Source of the DNA: Escarpia spicata
Taxonomy: Eukaryota > Annelida > Polychaeta > Sabellida > Siboglinidae
Direction of reading: 5' to 3'
Assembly (NCBI GenBank): GCA_963995525.1
Contig: OZ023211.1
Span: forward strand, 57,122,032 to 57,186,031
Length of the DNA: 64,000 nucleotides
The notes under the pieces are model-generated. The model saw only the letters and a list, made by a program, of their open reading frames with translations, had not been told where the DNA came from and did no database searches. Within the stretch, counting starts at the first letter, position 1, and every line of letters starts with the position of its first letter. Position numbers and translations under genes: made by a program. Positions 1 to 11,790 of the stretch are shown in pieces.

Positions 1-617
1 GACTTCCTTGACATCAGGCAAGCATCATACACCATTGTGGTATCGGATAAGGGCTTTAACGCCGTTCGTGCTTCGCGAAACGCAAGCAAAGCTCTGGCCA
101 TGTACGCTCTAATTACGTTAGGTCCGATACAAGAGCTCTCGTTAATTGTATTTGAGCGTCAACGCGGCACACCTCGCGAAGAGAAATGCTCTTTATAGTA
201 TCTCGCGCAAGGAATTCGTTGACTATACTCTCTACGAACGCAGCCCAATTTAATTCCAGGCCCAGTCGATTGTTCTAATCAATTGGGAGATGTGGCGTAT
301 TGTCGTTGACCGTCACATGGAAGAATGCGTCAATAGCCCATCAACTGACTGCACTCATCTTTTTGTATTTGTTTGGGACGCGACGAATAAGCATTGTATT
401 CACTCATCGATTTCGCGCTTCTTACAAATGCATGAATATAATTTGATGTTCCATATCAGATTCTCAATTCTTGTAAGTCGTAGCAGCAACGACACTTCCA
501 GTAATAACGAATATTAATTGTCTTGACTATAGAATCGGCATAAACACCTTCATCTTCGTTGTCGCCGTCACCGTCAATAGACCCTTACATATCATTGTAT
601 GCGTCGTTGTGTTGCAG
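1..617. other. No recognisable gene; upstream of the stress-protein exon
   Basis: No coding homology was seen in either strand. The last part is presumably intron of the universal stress protein gene, because a pyrimidine/G-rich acceptor ending in CAG abuts position 618. The N-terminal exons of that gene were not found here. Confidence 0.5.
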
Positions 618-815
618 ATAGCGGGCCGTATACGCACACAGAGCGGCAAACCGGGCGAGGTGATTGTGGCGGAAGCAAAGAAGGAGAAGGCCGGACTAAT
701 TGTGATCGGGTCCCGGGGACTGAGTCGCGTCAAGCGGACGTTCCAGGGTAGTGTGAGCGACCATGTCCTCCACAACGCACCGTGTCCAGTTTGTATATGC
801 CGCTTGATCGAGTGA
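618..815 (+). CDS. Universal stress protein (UspA family), last coding exon
   Basis: This is the C-terminal half (about 65 codons) of a universal stress protein, a small cytosolic nucleotide-binding alpha/beta protein linked to stress responses. The exon contains GKPGEVIVAEAKKEKAG, then the strand VIGSRG, and the complete family ATP-binding signature G-2x-G-9x-G-S (GSRGLSRVKRTFQGS), followed by VSDHVLHNAPCPV, the classic C-terminus. It ends at TGA 813-815. A splice acceptor (tgttgcag) sits immediately before 618, so I start the exon there rather than at the upstream ATG at 609. Family members are about 140-170 aa; the N-terminal half with the Walker-like region must lie upstream, outside the window or too divergent to see. 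No frameshift or stop interrupts the exon, so it looks functional. ATP binding is inferred from the intact motif. Confidence 0.88.
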   Translation: MAGRIRTQSGKPGEVIVAEAKKEKAGLIVIGSRGLSRVKRTFQGSVSDHVLHNAPCPVCICRLIE

Positions 816-1883
816 CTACTCCACGATCTATACAGCCAGGCGATATGCAAGGTTACATGGATTGTTTCGATGTCATGTTATACCGTCTGTTATGACGGCT
901 GCTACCACATTAAGTAAGACGGAGCAGGGATGACGAAGCTGTGAAGTTGGGAGCGTAGCATCATACGCTGGGCGTGTTGCTCTTGCAGTGACGTCACATT
1001 GACCTACTTTGAGGTCTGAACCTCGAAGTTGGCGCATAAACTGCGGACTGAATCTCAGAGTTGGCGCACGTCGGGGTGGTACCGAAGAGGGATGGTAACA
1101 GGCGCGTGTCGTCGCGTACCACACTGTATATATTACGACGAATTTATACTGTGAACTTACCTGTGTATATTATGTGTGAATCATGCAAAAGGAACAACAG
1201 TTGCGAAGCTTCTGGTGTACATTCTGGTAGATGGATTTATCTGATCGGCCATGACAACAGCCACACATCATCCGCACGACATCCATCCGCACTGGTTCGG
1301 CACCCGATGCGCAAGACACCGCGGACGAGAGTGGTTGGGGATCTATTAAAACTGTCAACATAATAATGGGCACGACCTTAACAAAGGAAACGTCGTCAAG
1401 AGTGAAAAACCGCAAGTTCTATTGACAAATCCCCACAAGAAGGCTGCTGATTCCCCTGTGAAATCACATTGTTGAAGATGACTTTAAACAAGTGTTTAGG
1501 TTCCCTTATAAGCCCAGCAGCACCTCTTAAGACTTAAGTCATCCATTGGCTCTGTTGAAATTAAGCGCTGCAGGATCCCTGAATAAATCGCCTTGAAAAG
1601 GCTATTGATTCCGTTGATAAGTCCCCATCGAGGACAAAGCGGTACCTGTAGAAATCACTCTGCCGATACCCACCGAGAAGGTTGCATGTTCTCATGTTAG
1701 GAAGACTACTGTTTATATACCAATATTGTGTTCTATTGTTAAGTGAGTAAGTTATGTCTGTGCGTTAATAAATTCAACGAAACAGTATTCTTCGTGCACA
1801 TCTTTACAAAGAAACACACAACCAGAGATGGCACATCTTCAGATACTTCAGCAGTGAAAACACCATTTCATCTGAGCAACCCT

Positions 1884-1932
1884 AGACAAAACGACAAGAC
1901 GACAAGACGACAAGACGACAAGACGACAAAAC
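1884..1932. repeat. 8-bp tandem repeat, unit ACAAGACG
   Basis: Five to six near-perfect copies of an ACAAGACG-type 8-mer run through this stretch. It is a simple microsatellite. Confidence 0.85.
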
Positions 1933-3296
1933 GCCTGATCTTTTTGTAGTGTGTAAATGCATGTGCTATATTATAAAGCATACGTTATATATTGCTACAT
2001 GACTCCCCAAATGTATTTTAATGAACCACGGAATGAAATATAATTTCGTCGTTCTTGTTTATGAATATACAATGTAAACGTGCTACTCTAACGGAAACAT
2101 TCAAATTAAACAGGTAACAGTGACTCTATGACAATCAGTACTTAGTGAATAAAACACGTTTTGGTGGACATTATATATACCCGTGAGTTCGAACTCTGCA
2201 GAGTCCAACCATCTGTCTCCATCATTCTTGTTTGTATCTCTGTAGACACCAGTCTCAAATCATCCCTCATTAGACATGTACAACCTGGTCTGCCTTCGGT
2301 GGCTTTTCCAGATGCTGGCTAAAGGTAAAACGTTAGTTCTTATATAGCGTGGTATCCGGTCAAAACTGTTTACACTTTACTCCTTTGCAGACCTGCTGCG
2401 AAGACTATTCGTACACAAATCCATCATGTCTATAGCAACGTACACCCACCGTGCCTTCATACAGCTGGGTGAATTGTAGCAATGTGGAACGAACGAACTC
2501 GTTCAATGTTTAAAATTATACTTCTTGAAACCATTTTATGATTGTGTCTGTAACATAGTCCAGCATATCTGGTCTTCCTTTCTCTACCTGTAGAGCTGCG
2601 CATTAGTCAAATGTTGCTATCAGTGAATGTTGACAGCACAATATTCCAATAATCCTATGTAACACTCGTCTGATCGGTTTGAGTGTGGATTCATTGTCCA
2701 CGTTTCGCATCTGTTTTATATAATTAGAGGAGCAAAGACTCCAGGATCAGACGCGGCTTAATGATATAGTTCAATATTACATAGAGCATGACATTATAAT
2801 AAAACGATCAAATTGTGTATTTTTATGATGTAACCAAGTTAACGTTTTCTAAAAGATTAAGCTGAATTCTCTTTATAGAGACGATGATATAGGAACTATA
2901 TGGCACGAACTATATTTAATTACGGTGTGCGTACACTGGACGTAAAGCAGCACAAATTCTCGCGTAGTACAATTATTGATTTAAACCAATTATCTGGTCT
3001 ACATGTACAAAATAACTACTATTGACATGCTGGGTCACCAGAAACGAACTTAATCCCACCAACCTAGAAACAAACCAAAGAAAACAATTATCACCAACGC
3101 AGTGTATTCAATTTAAACTCGTTCCCGTGACCTCTTAATCCCTGCTGTCGCCAACTACGGCATTTCATGCAACATATAATGATTAATTTCCCGATAAACC
3201 AATCATGACTCCACAGTGGCGCCACATTGGGAATGACTGCCCACTCAGTTAGTCCACTGAAAACTAAATAATTATTATAACTGTTTTAAAGTAAGC

Positions 3297-3340
3297 ATGG
3301 CCAATTGGTAGATCAGAGGCGCTGGTCTAAGGATACAAAA
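3297..3340 (+). other. Possible tRNA-Leu-like relic (SINE head)
   Basis: GGCGCTGGTCTAAGG resembles the D-arm/anticodon-arm region of tRNA-Leu and is preceded by an A-box-like GGCCAATTGGTAG. No B box or acceptor stem follows, so it is not a functional tRNA. It could be a tRNA-derived SINE remnant or chance. Confidence 0.2.
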
Positions 3341-3671
3341 AAACACACAGAAAGAAACGGGTGAAGCTCGGCGCCACTCAGGAGACACGCTTACAGCGCC
3401 TCCACGTTGGCGTATTAATATTATGGATGTTTCAAATGTGTGGACTAAATGTAGGTAGGAAATGATGGAAGACCAACATATTTTTCTTTAGCTTTTGGAT
3501 AAAATGTTACTTTTAGAGGCCCTACACCAACGCTGTAACGAAAACAAGAGAACCGATAGAGCGGTAACCTCACATTATTCAAAGTACCTCAACTGATCGA
3601 TATAACCAGACCGATGACCAATCGTCACGTAGATCGCACGTGGCTATACCTGCGCACACAGCAGATTGGCG

Positions 3672-3706
3672 CACGCACGTACACACGCACGCACGCACGC
3701 ACGCAC
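3672..3706. repeat. (GCAC)n microsatellite
   Basis: A short run of GCAC/ACGC tetranucleotides. Confidence 0.8.
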
Positions 3707-5605
3707 AGGAAACTAGCAAAAAGGCTGTGACGATCAATTCGCCCTAATGAGGTAATCCTGGGACATTGTTTTCTTAACCACAACCTGTTTTTCGCCATCT
3801 CAAACAATATATCCTCTAAAATGTATCCAATGTCGACTTGATAATACAGTAATTACTAAATGTCACTGGCAATAAACTAAACTCACGTTTTAACGACGAG
3901 CAAACGGTTGCATTAGGTGCGCTAGGTTTTTCTGCATACACAAATCACAAAGAATCGATGTGATGGAAAAAGCGCCGTTCGGGAAATTGCAATAGAATTC
4001 AGCATTCGTTTCGCATAGAAAGGACTCGGTGGCGTGAGCACTTCATTGCGCTGACTTGATGTATGTGCCTTTCTATTTTCTTTAAACCAGAATCCGTCAC
4101 CGTGAAGCGATACGAGACCCAAGTGCTGCAGTATTGATTTGCAGCATGCGTCAAACCTCTGCCGGGCGGTGATACGACAAGTTCACTTACCGAATTAATT
4201 CCCGTCTTTATACGTGCAGAGCATGCCTGAACGCGTGCTTCGTGACCAGCCAGGCCGGAATAACACAAAGTGACGACACTTCTGCAGTGGAGTAGACGTC
4301 AGTCAAACATAAGTGGCCGCAGATCGTGCCACCTGAAATCAAATGACGCTTTAATATCAGAAACCGGTGTCCTCGTTTCAAAACAGTATTCCAACATTAG
4401 CTGTTCGTAGCTGTACCTATGTGCTAGTTGGTAACGTTCAAAATTATGATCACCGTAAGAGCATATGTTGCTATGCTATGCTCTACGTGCATTTTATATC
4501 AAGGACAGCTATTTAAATAGCGCTGAAGCAAACCATGCTTAAGCGACATTCAGCAAGTTATAAGGCATCAATTATGCCATTCAAAACAACACACGCAGAC
4601 TCACTGCTGGAGTCGTGTGGCCTCTTCAAAGAACGTGCTCAACAGGCTGCTAGGACGGTATTGGAATACGTTATCTTCTGTTCTATCATTGAATGACAGT
4701 CCGTTGGAAAACAACGAAACATATTACAGCTAAGATTGGAAATGTCCTTCGGCAGCTGAGCCCATAAGTAGAAAATTGCTGCAAGCGCACGGAATGGTTC
4801 CAATTAGCAATTTGTTGATCAAATCTTTCCTCATCGGCCGTTTGGTAAACCAAATCCAGAATCCTACACCTGAATCATATTAAAAAAAAATCCTTACATG
4901 GTATCCATTTTGTGAAGGTACACTGGTGAATATTTGACAACTGGACAAAACGCTGTCGCCAACATTTTTTTAATTTAACGAATTGAGTTTGCATATATGT
5001 GCGTTTTAACTATGTATTGTATATATTACTACATGTCTATGTTACCATTGGATATTTTTGTCTTTTGGAATTTTTTCTCGTGCAAAGAAAAAGTACGACC
5101 TTCACTGGTCCCCCAACCGAAATTGCGTGTCGCAATGACATGGCACAACAGTTACCAGCAATTACGTAATGATTAAAAATATGGAAAAAATGACATGGGA
5201 TTGTCATGAACTCTCCTGCTAATATATGGACATAGCTTAGGAAACAAACGTTTTTTTAACAAATAAAATCATTTGTCGCCAAGTTTTGTCATTTGAGTCA
5301 CGTTGTGTTAAAATACGACGTCAGAATATATCAGACAAACAATTTCATTGTGACACATATCGCAAGATTGTTGCGTGTGACGTGTGCAGTTCAGGCGGGA
5401 AGACCGAAGGTAGCTCTTTTAGTTTTTTGTATTATATCTCTATTTTGGAACTGTTCCCAGTTGTCCTCTCGGTTTGTGTCATAAGGGAACGGTATCTAGA
5501 TCTGCCAAGCTAAAGCGAGATATGTTCTAAAAATCGCCAGAATATGTATTTAGTGTGAATGAACGATCCAACCAAAAAATAATTGCGTGTTATAAAACGT
5601 TTTAG

Positions 5606-5705
5606 TCCCGAGGACAAAATGTCATCCGAAAAGTCATTAGTGTCACATGTCATTAGCAAACGTGACGCTAATGGCATGTTTTGTGACACTAATGACACGT
5701 TTTGT
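5606..5705. repeat. Palindromic MITE-like hairpin
   Basis: GTCATTAGTGTCAC (5633-5646) is perfectly complementary to GTGACACTAATGAC (5683-5696). The arms continue inward with ATGTCATTAGC against GCTAATGGCAT, one mismatch. Outer ACAAAATGTCAT and ATGACACGTTTTGT extend the symmetry. This is a small foldback or MITE. Confidence 0.65.
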
Positions 5706-6155
5706 TTTATATTAACTAAACAAAAATAACTGCTGAATAAGTGTTTCTAGATGTGCGCTTGCTGGACATGTGGCACGTGGCCGATCCAACAGCTATTGTA
5801 GGGGGTCCACTGCATGGTCATCAGCGTCGACGCCCCATTCCTCCTATACCACCTGCATACAAACCATAGACATAGCCTACGCAGAATGTGGATAGATGTG
5901 TAGGTCTATAATAAAAACCAAGTTACATGAACGGTTTATGTAGAATAAAAGCACTGCATCCTAATCCATGTCAGGTTTTGCGTCTTTAATTATGACATAC
6001 AACTGATAGTTGTCTATGCTACGTAAAATATTAAGTAGCTCTTTCATTCCGATCTAGCTTCACTTTGCTACTAGGCGTGTACGTAACGTTGTGCAGTAAC
6101 ACTACACTGTGACCTGGTACACATGATTAATCACTTGGCGGCTTATCAATGTGCA
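5706..6155. other. No feature seen
   Basis: About 450 bp of non-coding DNA downstream (on the - strand) of the hAT transposase remnant. It could include that element's 3' end, but no terminal repeat was identified. Confidence 0.4.
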
Positions 6156-7840
6156 TTAATCTGCCAAACTATTGCAAAGTTCCATTCGCCGTAGTTGCTT
6201 TTGAGCAAACCGGTCGATTATGACGTCTTCGTCTATTTTACTTCCGTAGTGTGTGTGAATCAAGGCCAAGCCATTCATGCGGTCCTCGAGCAACGTGCTC
6301 CGCAAGTATGTTTTCAGTCTCCCTAGGGCACTGATGCTGCGTTCACATTCACAGCTGGTCACGCCAAGGGTGCACAACGGCTTCAATGCGATATGCACAC
6401 AGGGGAAGAACGCTTTCTCAGCAGCTTTCAGCGCAGATGCTGCATTGCTGGGCAGCTCCGTGACATCATCCTGCCGCCATCGTCTTTGCCAGCAATGTAA
6501 CTCGGAAGTCATGTTGCATGGACTTGGCAGATCTCCCTTGTAAACAGCTAAAAAGTCGCCTACGTTTTCAGAGACGGCTTCGGCCGTGTGTCGGATCACT
6601 GATGGTACTAGGTAGAATGCGCGAGTGAAGGCATGCTGCTCTTTTCCAAATCTACTGTGCAACGCCATTAGTAACTGGTCAAGCATAGGTATTGCTATAT
6701 TGTATCACATTCTTAATCTGGTCAGTTGCTTTGATAATGTCGATTGTTTTTGATTGCAAACTGACATTGATTGGTTGTACATATGCCATGATATATCGTG
6801 ATGTGATCAATGCAGCGATGAAGGGAAACTGTGTGGTGGAAAGATGAAGCGTCTTGGCATCATTCGCTCTGCTGTTACGTATTTCCTCCAGGGAGTTCAC
6901 AATGCGCTCGTATAAACCGATGAATACTTTTCTCCCGTATTCTTGCTGCTGTTCCCCTTTGCGAGCCGGCCATATTTCCCACGCCATCGTATGGTTGTCC
7001 CCTGCATTGGCCTAGCGGTATAGTCCAGTCATTCTCGAATTTGCTAATAATCGTTTCAGCTCAGGCTTCACCCGTCGGACAAACCACAGACTCTACAAAC
7101 CCTTCCCTGATCGCATCGCATGCATCGCAGAAACGCAGTACTAATGTAATTTGCTCATAATTCGGTCTATCAACAACTACATCAGCTGGTATAGAGCAAA
7201 ATCCTGCCTGACGCACTTCCTCCAGGATACAATCACGAATGACGCACTTCCTCCAGGATACAATCACGAATGACGCACTTCCTCCAGGATACAATCACGA
7301 ATGACGTCACCACACAATGAGACTAGCTCGTTTTTGATCGATAATTAGCACGTGAATCAGCAGTAGCAAAATGACGTCTAAATGTTTCGTCACCTGCTTC
7401 TACTCTGAACTGGAGTCAAGCCTGACAGTGTCCAGAGTCAGGTCACGTGTTTGCCTTCATCACGATGTCCCCGTAGAGGTGTATTCTATCTTCCACAAGA
7501 TATGATGGTTTTGACGATAGGCATCAATTTTGCTAGCACTCTTTCTGGAAGAGCACGGCCTACCTGTCGATTTACTGGGACCTGCTTTCCATCGATGACT
7601 TTTTGAATTCCATTGCGGCTACAAAAGCTTGTGTATGGAAAACATTTCTATTTCCGTACATTCCTTCGAAGTGACTCCCCAAGACGGCTGACGCTTTGTG
7701 AAAGTTTTCGCTATGAGGCCGTTTCACTAGAACGCCTGCTGATTGTTGATTAGCGAATATTGCACAATATACACACGTGCCACCTTGCATCACACGTGGA
7801 TATACTAAATCTTTATATCTGATTAGCCAAGGTATCTTGA
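6156..7840 (-). pseudogene. Decayed hAT-superfamily transposase (TTF zinc finger / DUF4371 / hAT dimerisation)
   Basis: Reading the minus strand, the domains occur in hAT order across several frames. First is a TTF-type zinc-finger stretch (about 7590-7835) with KDLVYPRVMQGGTCVYCAIF. Then come LVLRFCDACDAIREGFVESV (about 7080-7150) and a GQPYDGVGNMAGSQRGTAAR motif (about 6950-7000), typical of the DUF4371 / RNase-H-like core. The end is a C-terminal dimerisation domain (6156-6686) with LGVTSCECERSISALGRLK and LRSTLLEDRMNGLALIH. Relatives are often annotated as 52 kDa repressor of the inhibitor of the protein kinase (THAP12-like) or ZMYM-like proteins. At least three frameshifts, internal stops and a 31-bp triplication break it, so it is inactive. 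Terminal inverted repeats were not found, so the element limits are unknown. Confidence 0.85.
7210..7302. repeat. 31-bp tandem triplication inside the hAT transposase
   Basis: Three identical 31-bp units, each beginning GACGCACTTCCTCCAGGATA. The unit overlaps the ILEEVRQAGF-coding segment of the transposase (- strand). Because 31 is not a multiple of 3, each extra copy shifts the frame. Confidence 0.95.
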
Positions 7841-8599
7841 ATGTGCGACATCTGCCATGCTTGTTTCAACGGGGTGGTGCATCGTGATTAGTCAGAAGTT
7901 CGTATTTCAGATGGTCACTAATGGGGTCAGCACACTGTTGGACTTCCTGCTTGATTACAGACGAAACAAAGTGCATTATATTTTTGAGAAATGATTTTTT
8001 ACAATGTTCACTTGCTCTGACATAAGAGCATTTGAGTAGTCAGATTTCTAGATGTGATTGTAGCAGCTGTTGACCGTAAAATGGTGTCTTTTTAGCTGAT
8101 TTTACTAAGCGGAAGGGTATCTGGCAGCAATTTGGCTAGTTGACACTTTAGCCGGATCACTGCCTGCATGCATTTGTAAATATTGACGGGTGTCATACAT
8201 ACAGGCATTTTGCAAGAGCTAGAGATATTAGATTTTGACTAAAATCGACCCGCATGTCAATGACATGATAATAACAGCAGGTGGAAAGTTTAAGAAACTT
8301 TATAGGTCACATTTTCTTATAATCACACACAACATTAACATGGTCGCCAATGGGAAAACTGACAGTGTGCTGAGCCCTAATGGGTGTAGAGAGGTCATCC
8401 GAAGACCCGACATAGTGTCCTATATCAGTTGACTTGATTTGCTCTGTTTCAGTAGCACTGGTCACTGTTGTCAGACACATCTTCTTTGATGGCACTGTGC
8501 TGCAGGTGTTCGATTCATTTTACAAAGAACATTTTTAAAGACGTATGCTAATTTTGACTGGGCTGACCTCAAAAGGTGTTACACCATCACGTTTGAGTG
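7841..8599. other. No clear feature between two decayed element ORFs
   Basis: It probably belongs to one of the flanking minus-strand elements, but no motif supports a call. Confidence 0.35.
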
Positions 8600-9222
8600 A
8601 CTCTGCACGGCGATTAATATACGGCACCACACTATCCAGAGCAGCACGGCAGTGCCATCTGAAATGCACTCCCCCTTTGCTGCTGCGAATATGCGAGTCT
8701 AAGCACAACTATGCACCATCAATGTGCGCTAGTATCGCAATTGTATAGCCTGGACTATCCCCGATGGTGAGAAAACACGTCGCGGCAGTGTCGAGTCCTC
8801 TTTTCAGAGCATCCGCCAAATTAAATGTCAGCGCCGATTCGTTGGGTGGTTTTACTGCGAGTGCACCCGCTGAGGGCATGTTGTACGGTGTAATTATCCC
8901 AAACGTGCACAATTTCGGGAATATCCGTGATGAAAAGATAGCCCCCTGCGGCTTTACCAATCGCACTGTAGACACGGATGCTTTCTTTTAACACGTAGTC
9001 GACAGCCGATCTACTCATAACCGTTGCTGCATGAATGTTCCGAAACGCGAAGAAAGCCAACGCAATGCAGGTGAGCTGCTTCCCACCATTGCTTAAGACT
9101 CCTTGGTGAATCGTTCCCCTGGCAACTGTCCTGCGGTCACTCTCTTGTTTCCAGGGATAACGAAAAATAAATAATGACCAAGGTATTCTACTGATATCAT
9201 GATTGATTACATGGATAAACAT
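8600..9222 (-). pseudogene. Decayed mobile-element ORF with cysteine-peptidase-like (OTU / tegument-USP-like) motifs
   Basis: On the minus strand, a segment reading TVARGTIHQG, GGKQLTCIALAFFAF and YVLKESIRVYSAIGKAAGGY is followed, after a frameshift near 8830-8960, by DALKRGLDTAATCFLTIG, SPGYTIAILAHIDGA and, past a stop, LCLDSHIRSSKG. The order RG-HQG, G-x-QC, repeated aliphatics and a late DSH-x-R matches a papain-fold, deubiquitinase-like domain seen in large invertebrate mobile elements (established only from my recollection of the family). The expected catalytic Cys after Gln appears replaced by Leu (KQLTC), and stops are present, so it would be inactive. It may be part of the same mobile region as the hAT remnant or an independent insertion. 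It could also be an unrelated ORF. Confidence 0.4.
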
Positions 9223-9543
9223 GGGCGGGGAGGGGTATCAAAAAATATAGTAATGTTTTATTTTGTTCGATGAATTAATCTTTCAAAAATCGGTAGCGAC
9301 CTCCGAAAGATGATTTCTGTGCTTTCTATCCGAGGAAAGGGGCCTACTGACTACCGGTAAGTGGTAACTTGTTCAGTTTATTTTTGTTTCAGCCCTTTGA
9401 TTTGCTTTTTTGTACTCGAGAAATGACGTTACATTAATCGAACGTCTTCCTTTTGAAAGCAAAGTGATTAATTAATATAAGCAGGAACGTCAATTACTAG
9501 AATATAATTTCGGTCATATATTTAACCATTGGTTGCATAGTTA

Positions 9544-9574
<31 letters not shown>

Positions 9575-10241
9575 ATCATCAGTATATAATATATAGTCAA
9601 TGATTTTAAAATCTGAGTCTAAGTTGAGAATTTTATAAAATGTAGACGATATGAAAATTTAGGAAAGGTTATAACAAACAATGTTGTTGTTTAAATATCA
9701 CAAAGGTAGTTGAATAATAACTTTAATATGAGCTATCAGGACAAACAATTAAAACAAATGCTGTAGAAGTTTTGTAATAAGAATGATGGAATGATGGGTT
9801 ATGGTCATGTTTATGGATGTTGGTAATCCCCGGCACCAAGGCCTATTTTGATACACTGCCTGATCTCGCACTGAATCACGTGACACGTTCCGGCCATAGA
9901 GCGATTAACACAGCGCAGCTAGGACGCACGGTTTTTGACCTATGCGTCCTTTACGAGATTTTTATTCCGCAGGACTATTTTCGTAAGTAATTCACCCAAA
10001 AAAACTTTTGTAACAGTCTGTTTGTTTTCTCTTGTTCTCGCAGGGGGTGTCCGGTACTCCATTCAGAGAGAATGAGGGGTCCATGGACACCTGGGACCCA
10101 CTGAATCCGCCACTGCCGCGTGCTCTCAATTGCAAATGGCGATGCATTCGGCAGCAAATATCCCGGCAAAATTAAACTGGCGTTAAAATGGTGCAAGTTA
10201 TGTAAAACTGTGACTATTGACATTTGTGTGTGCGTGTGTGC
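9223..10241. other. No gene seen; contains (TA)n at 9541-9580
   Basis: AT-rich DNA with a TA dinucleotide tract near 9541-9580. No coding homology was seen. Confidence 0.5.
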
Positions 10242-11080
10242 GAGTGAGTGAGTGAGTGGGTGGGTGGGTGGGTGGGTGGGTGGGTGGGTGGGTGGGTGGG
10301 TGGGTGGGTGGGTGGGTGGGTGGGTGGGTGGGTGGGTGGGTGAGTGAGTGAGTGAGTGAGTGAGTGAGTGAGTGAGTGAGTGAGTGAGTGAGTGAGTGAG
10401 TGAGTGAGTGAGTGAGTGAGTGAGTGAGTGAGTGAGTGAGTGAGTGAGTGAGTGAGTGAGTGAGTGAGTGAGTGAGTGAGTGAGTGAGTGAGTGAGTGAG
10501 TGAGTGAGTGAGTGAGTGAGTGAGTGAGTGAGTGAGTGAGTGAGTGAGTGAGTGAGTGAGTGAGTGAGTGAGTGAGTGAGTGAGTGAGTGAGTGAGTGAG
10601 TGAGTGAGTGAGTGAGTGAGTGAGTGAGTGAGTGAGTGAGTGAGTGAGTGAGTGAGTGAGTGAGTGAGTGAGTGAGTGAGTGAGTGAGTGAGTGAGTGAG
10701 TGAGTGAGTGAGTGAGTGAGTGAGTGAGTGAGTGAGTGAGTGAGTGAGTGAGTGAGTGAGTGAGTGAGTGAGTGAGTGAGTGAGTGAGTGAGTGAGTGAG
10801 TGAGTGAGTGAGTGAGTGAGTGAGTGAGTGAGTGAGTGAGTGAGTGAGTGAGTGAGTGAGTGAGTGAGTGAGTGAGTGAGTGAGTGAGTGAGTGAGTGAG
10901 TGAGTGAGTGAGTGAGTGAGTGAGTGAGTGAGTGAGTGAGTGAGTGAGTGAGTGAGTGAGTGAGTGAGTGAGTGAGTGAGTGAGTGAGTGAGTGAGTGAG
11001 TGAGTGAGTGAGTGAGTGAGTGAGTGAGTGAGTGAGTGAGTGAGTGAGTGAGTGAGTGAGTGAGTGAGTGAGTGAGTGAG
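10242..11080. repeat. Tetranucleotide array: (GAGT), (GGGT)~21, then (TGAG)185
   Basis: A short GAGT run gives way at 10257 to about 84 bp of GGGT, then at 10341 to 740 bp of uninterrupted TGAG, an exact multiple of 4 (185 copies) without a visible substitution. The long minus-strand reading frame across it, repeating Thr-His-Ser-Leu, is a consequence of the repeat and not a gene. Confidence 0.98.
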
Positions 11081-11119
11081 TGTGCCTGTGTTTTATTTCA
11101 TAATAAATATAAAATAAAT

Positions 11120-11790
11120 GTTTTGTGCAGATAGCCTTCACTGCTGCACAGAGGGCAACAAACTGCAGAGCATGTTTGAAAAATGACAAGAAAAAGCATG
11201 AAGACTATAACAAGAGAAAACATGCCACCAACGTGAACAATATATTCAGCATAGATGAGCAACATCTAAGACAACAAAGGAGGACAAGAAGACAGTAGAG
11301 AATCAACCAACAAAATAGAAGGAAGCCTATGTAGAATGAAGCAGCAATCCTGATGGGAATTCCACCTCAGAGTATTCCTAGAATCAGGAAGAGATATCAA
11401 CGAAAGCTTAGTGAACCTGGACAAAAAAATAAGCATTTGTAGATCAAACTGAAATCAGCTCAAAAGGCAAATCAACGACTTCAGTGCAAATTAGCTCAAG
11501 ATGGTCGTGATATCAAGAGAGCACAGTTGAAAGGATCTCGCAAGAAATAAAAAAAAACTCTGCTGTTTCACAATGTGCTGCTGCCAGAACTAAAGAGGAA
11601 AACAGGCAGCAAAGGGAATGAAGGAGAGACAACATATGACACACCTGATATGTGGACGAATTCTGACCAAGTATCGAATGATCAAGAAAATGCATTGAAG
11701 GTGTAGCTGTCTCGATGGAAACAATCGAAAAACATGGAACATTATTCGAGAATCTACAAGAGATACGCAAAAAAACGATATGGAATCCAT
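11120..11790 (+). pseudogene. Decayed ORF of unknown type, probably mobile-element derived
   Basis: The plus strand encodes AFTAAQRATNCRACLKN followed by basic KKKHEDYNKRKHATN, then after a stop GIPPQSIPRIRKRYQRKLSE, and after a further stop LLFHNVLLPELKR. This resembles a widespread uncharacterised invertebrate repeat ORF with an N-terminal KARWR-like basic region and a later LFHN-L-EIK motif, but I cannot name it. Several in-frame stops show it is broken. It starts just beyond the tetranucleotide array and stops before the hAT element at 11829. Confidence 0.35.

Larger units (their letters stand above)
816..5605. other. Intergenic DNA, no gene seen
   Basis: About 4.8 kb after the stress-protein stop codon. 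A TTAATAAATTC stretch near 1765 could be a poly(A) signal of that gene. Apart from the short repeats listed separately, no coding homology, RNA gene or complete element was seen. Confidence 0.5.

Noticed and set aside
7000..7060. Possible tRNA-like GGCCTAGCGGTATAGTCC
   Set aside because: Only an A-box-like match; it lies within the hAT transposase reading (KFENDWTIPLGQCRG side), and no B box or acceptor stem is present.
9975..11189. 404-codon minus-strand open frame rich in Thr-His-Ser-Leu
   Set aside because: It is produced entirely by the tetranucleotide array; a 4-bp repeat read in frame gives a 4-residue period.
11513..11790. Two minus-strand frames of 66-85 codons
   Set aside because: Shadows of the plus-strand decayed ORF.
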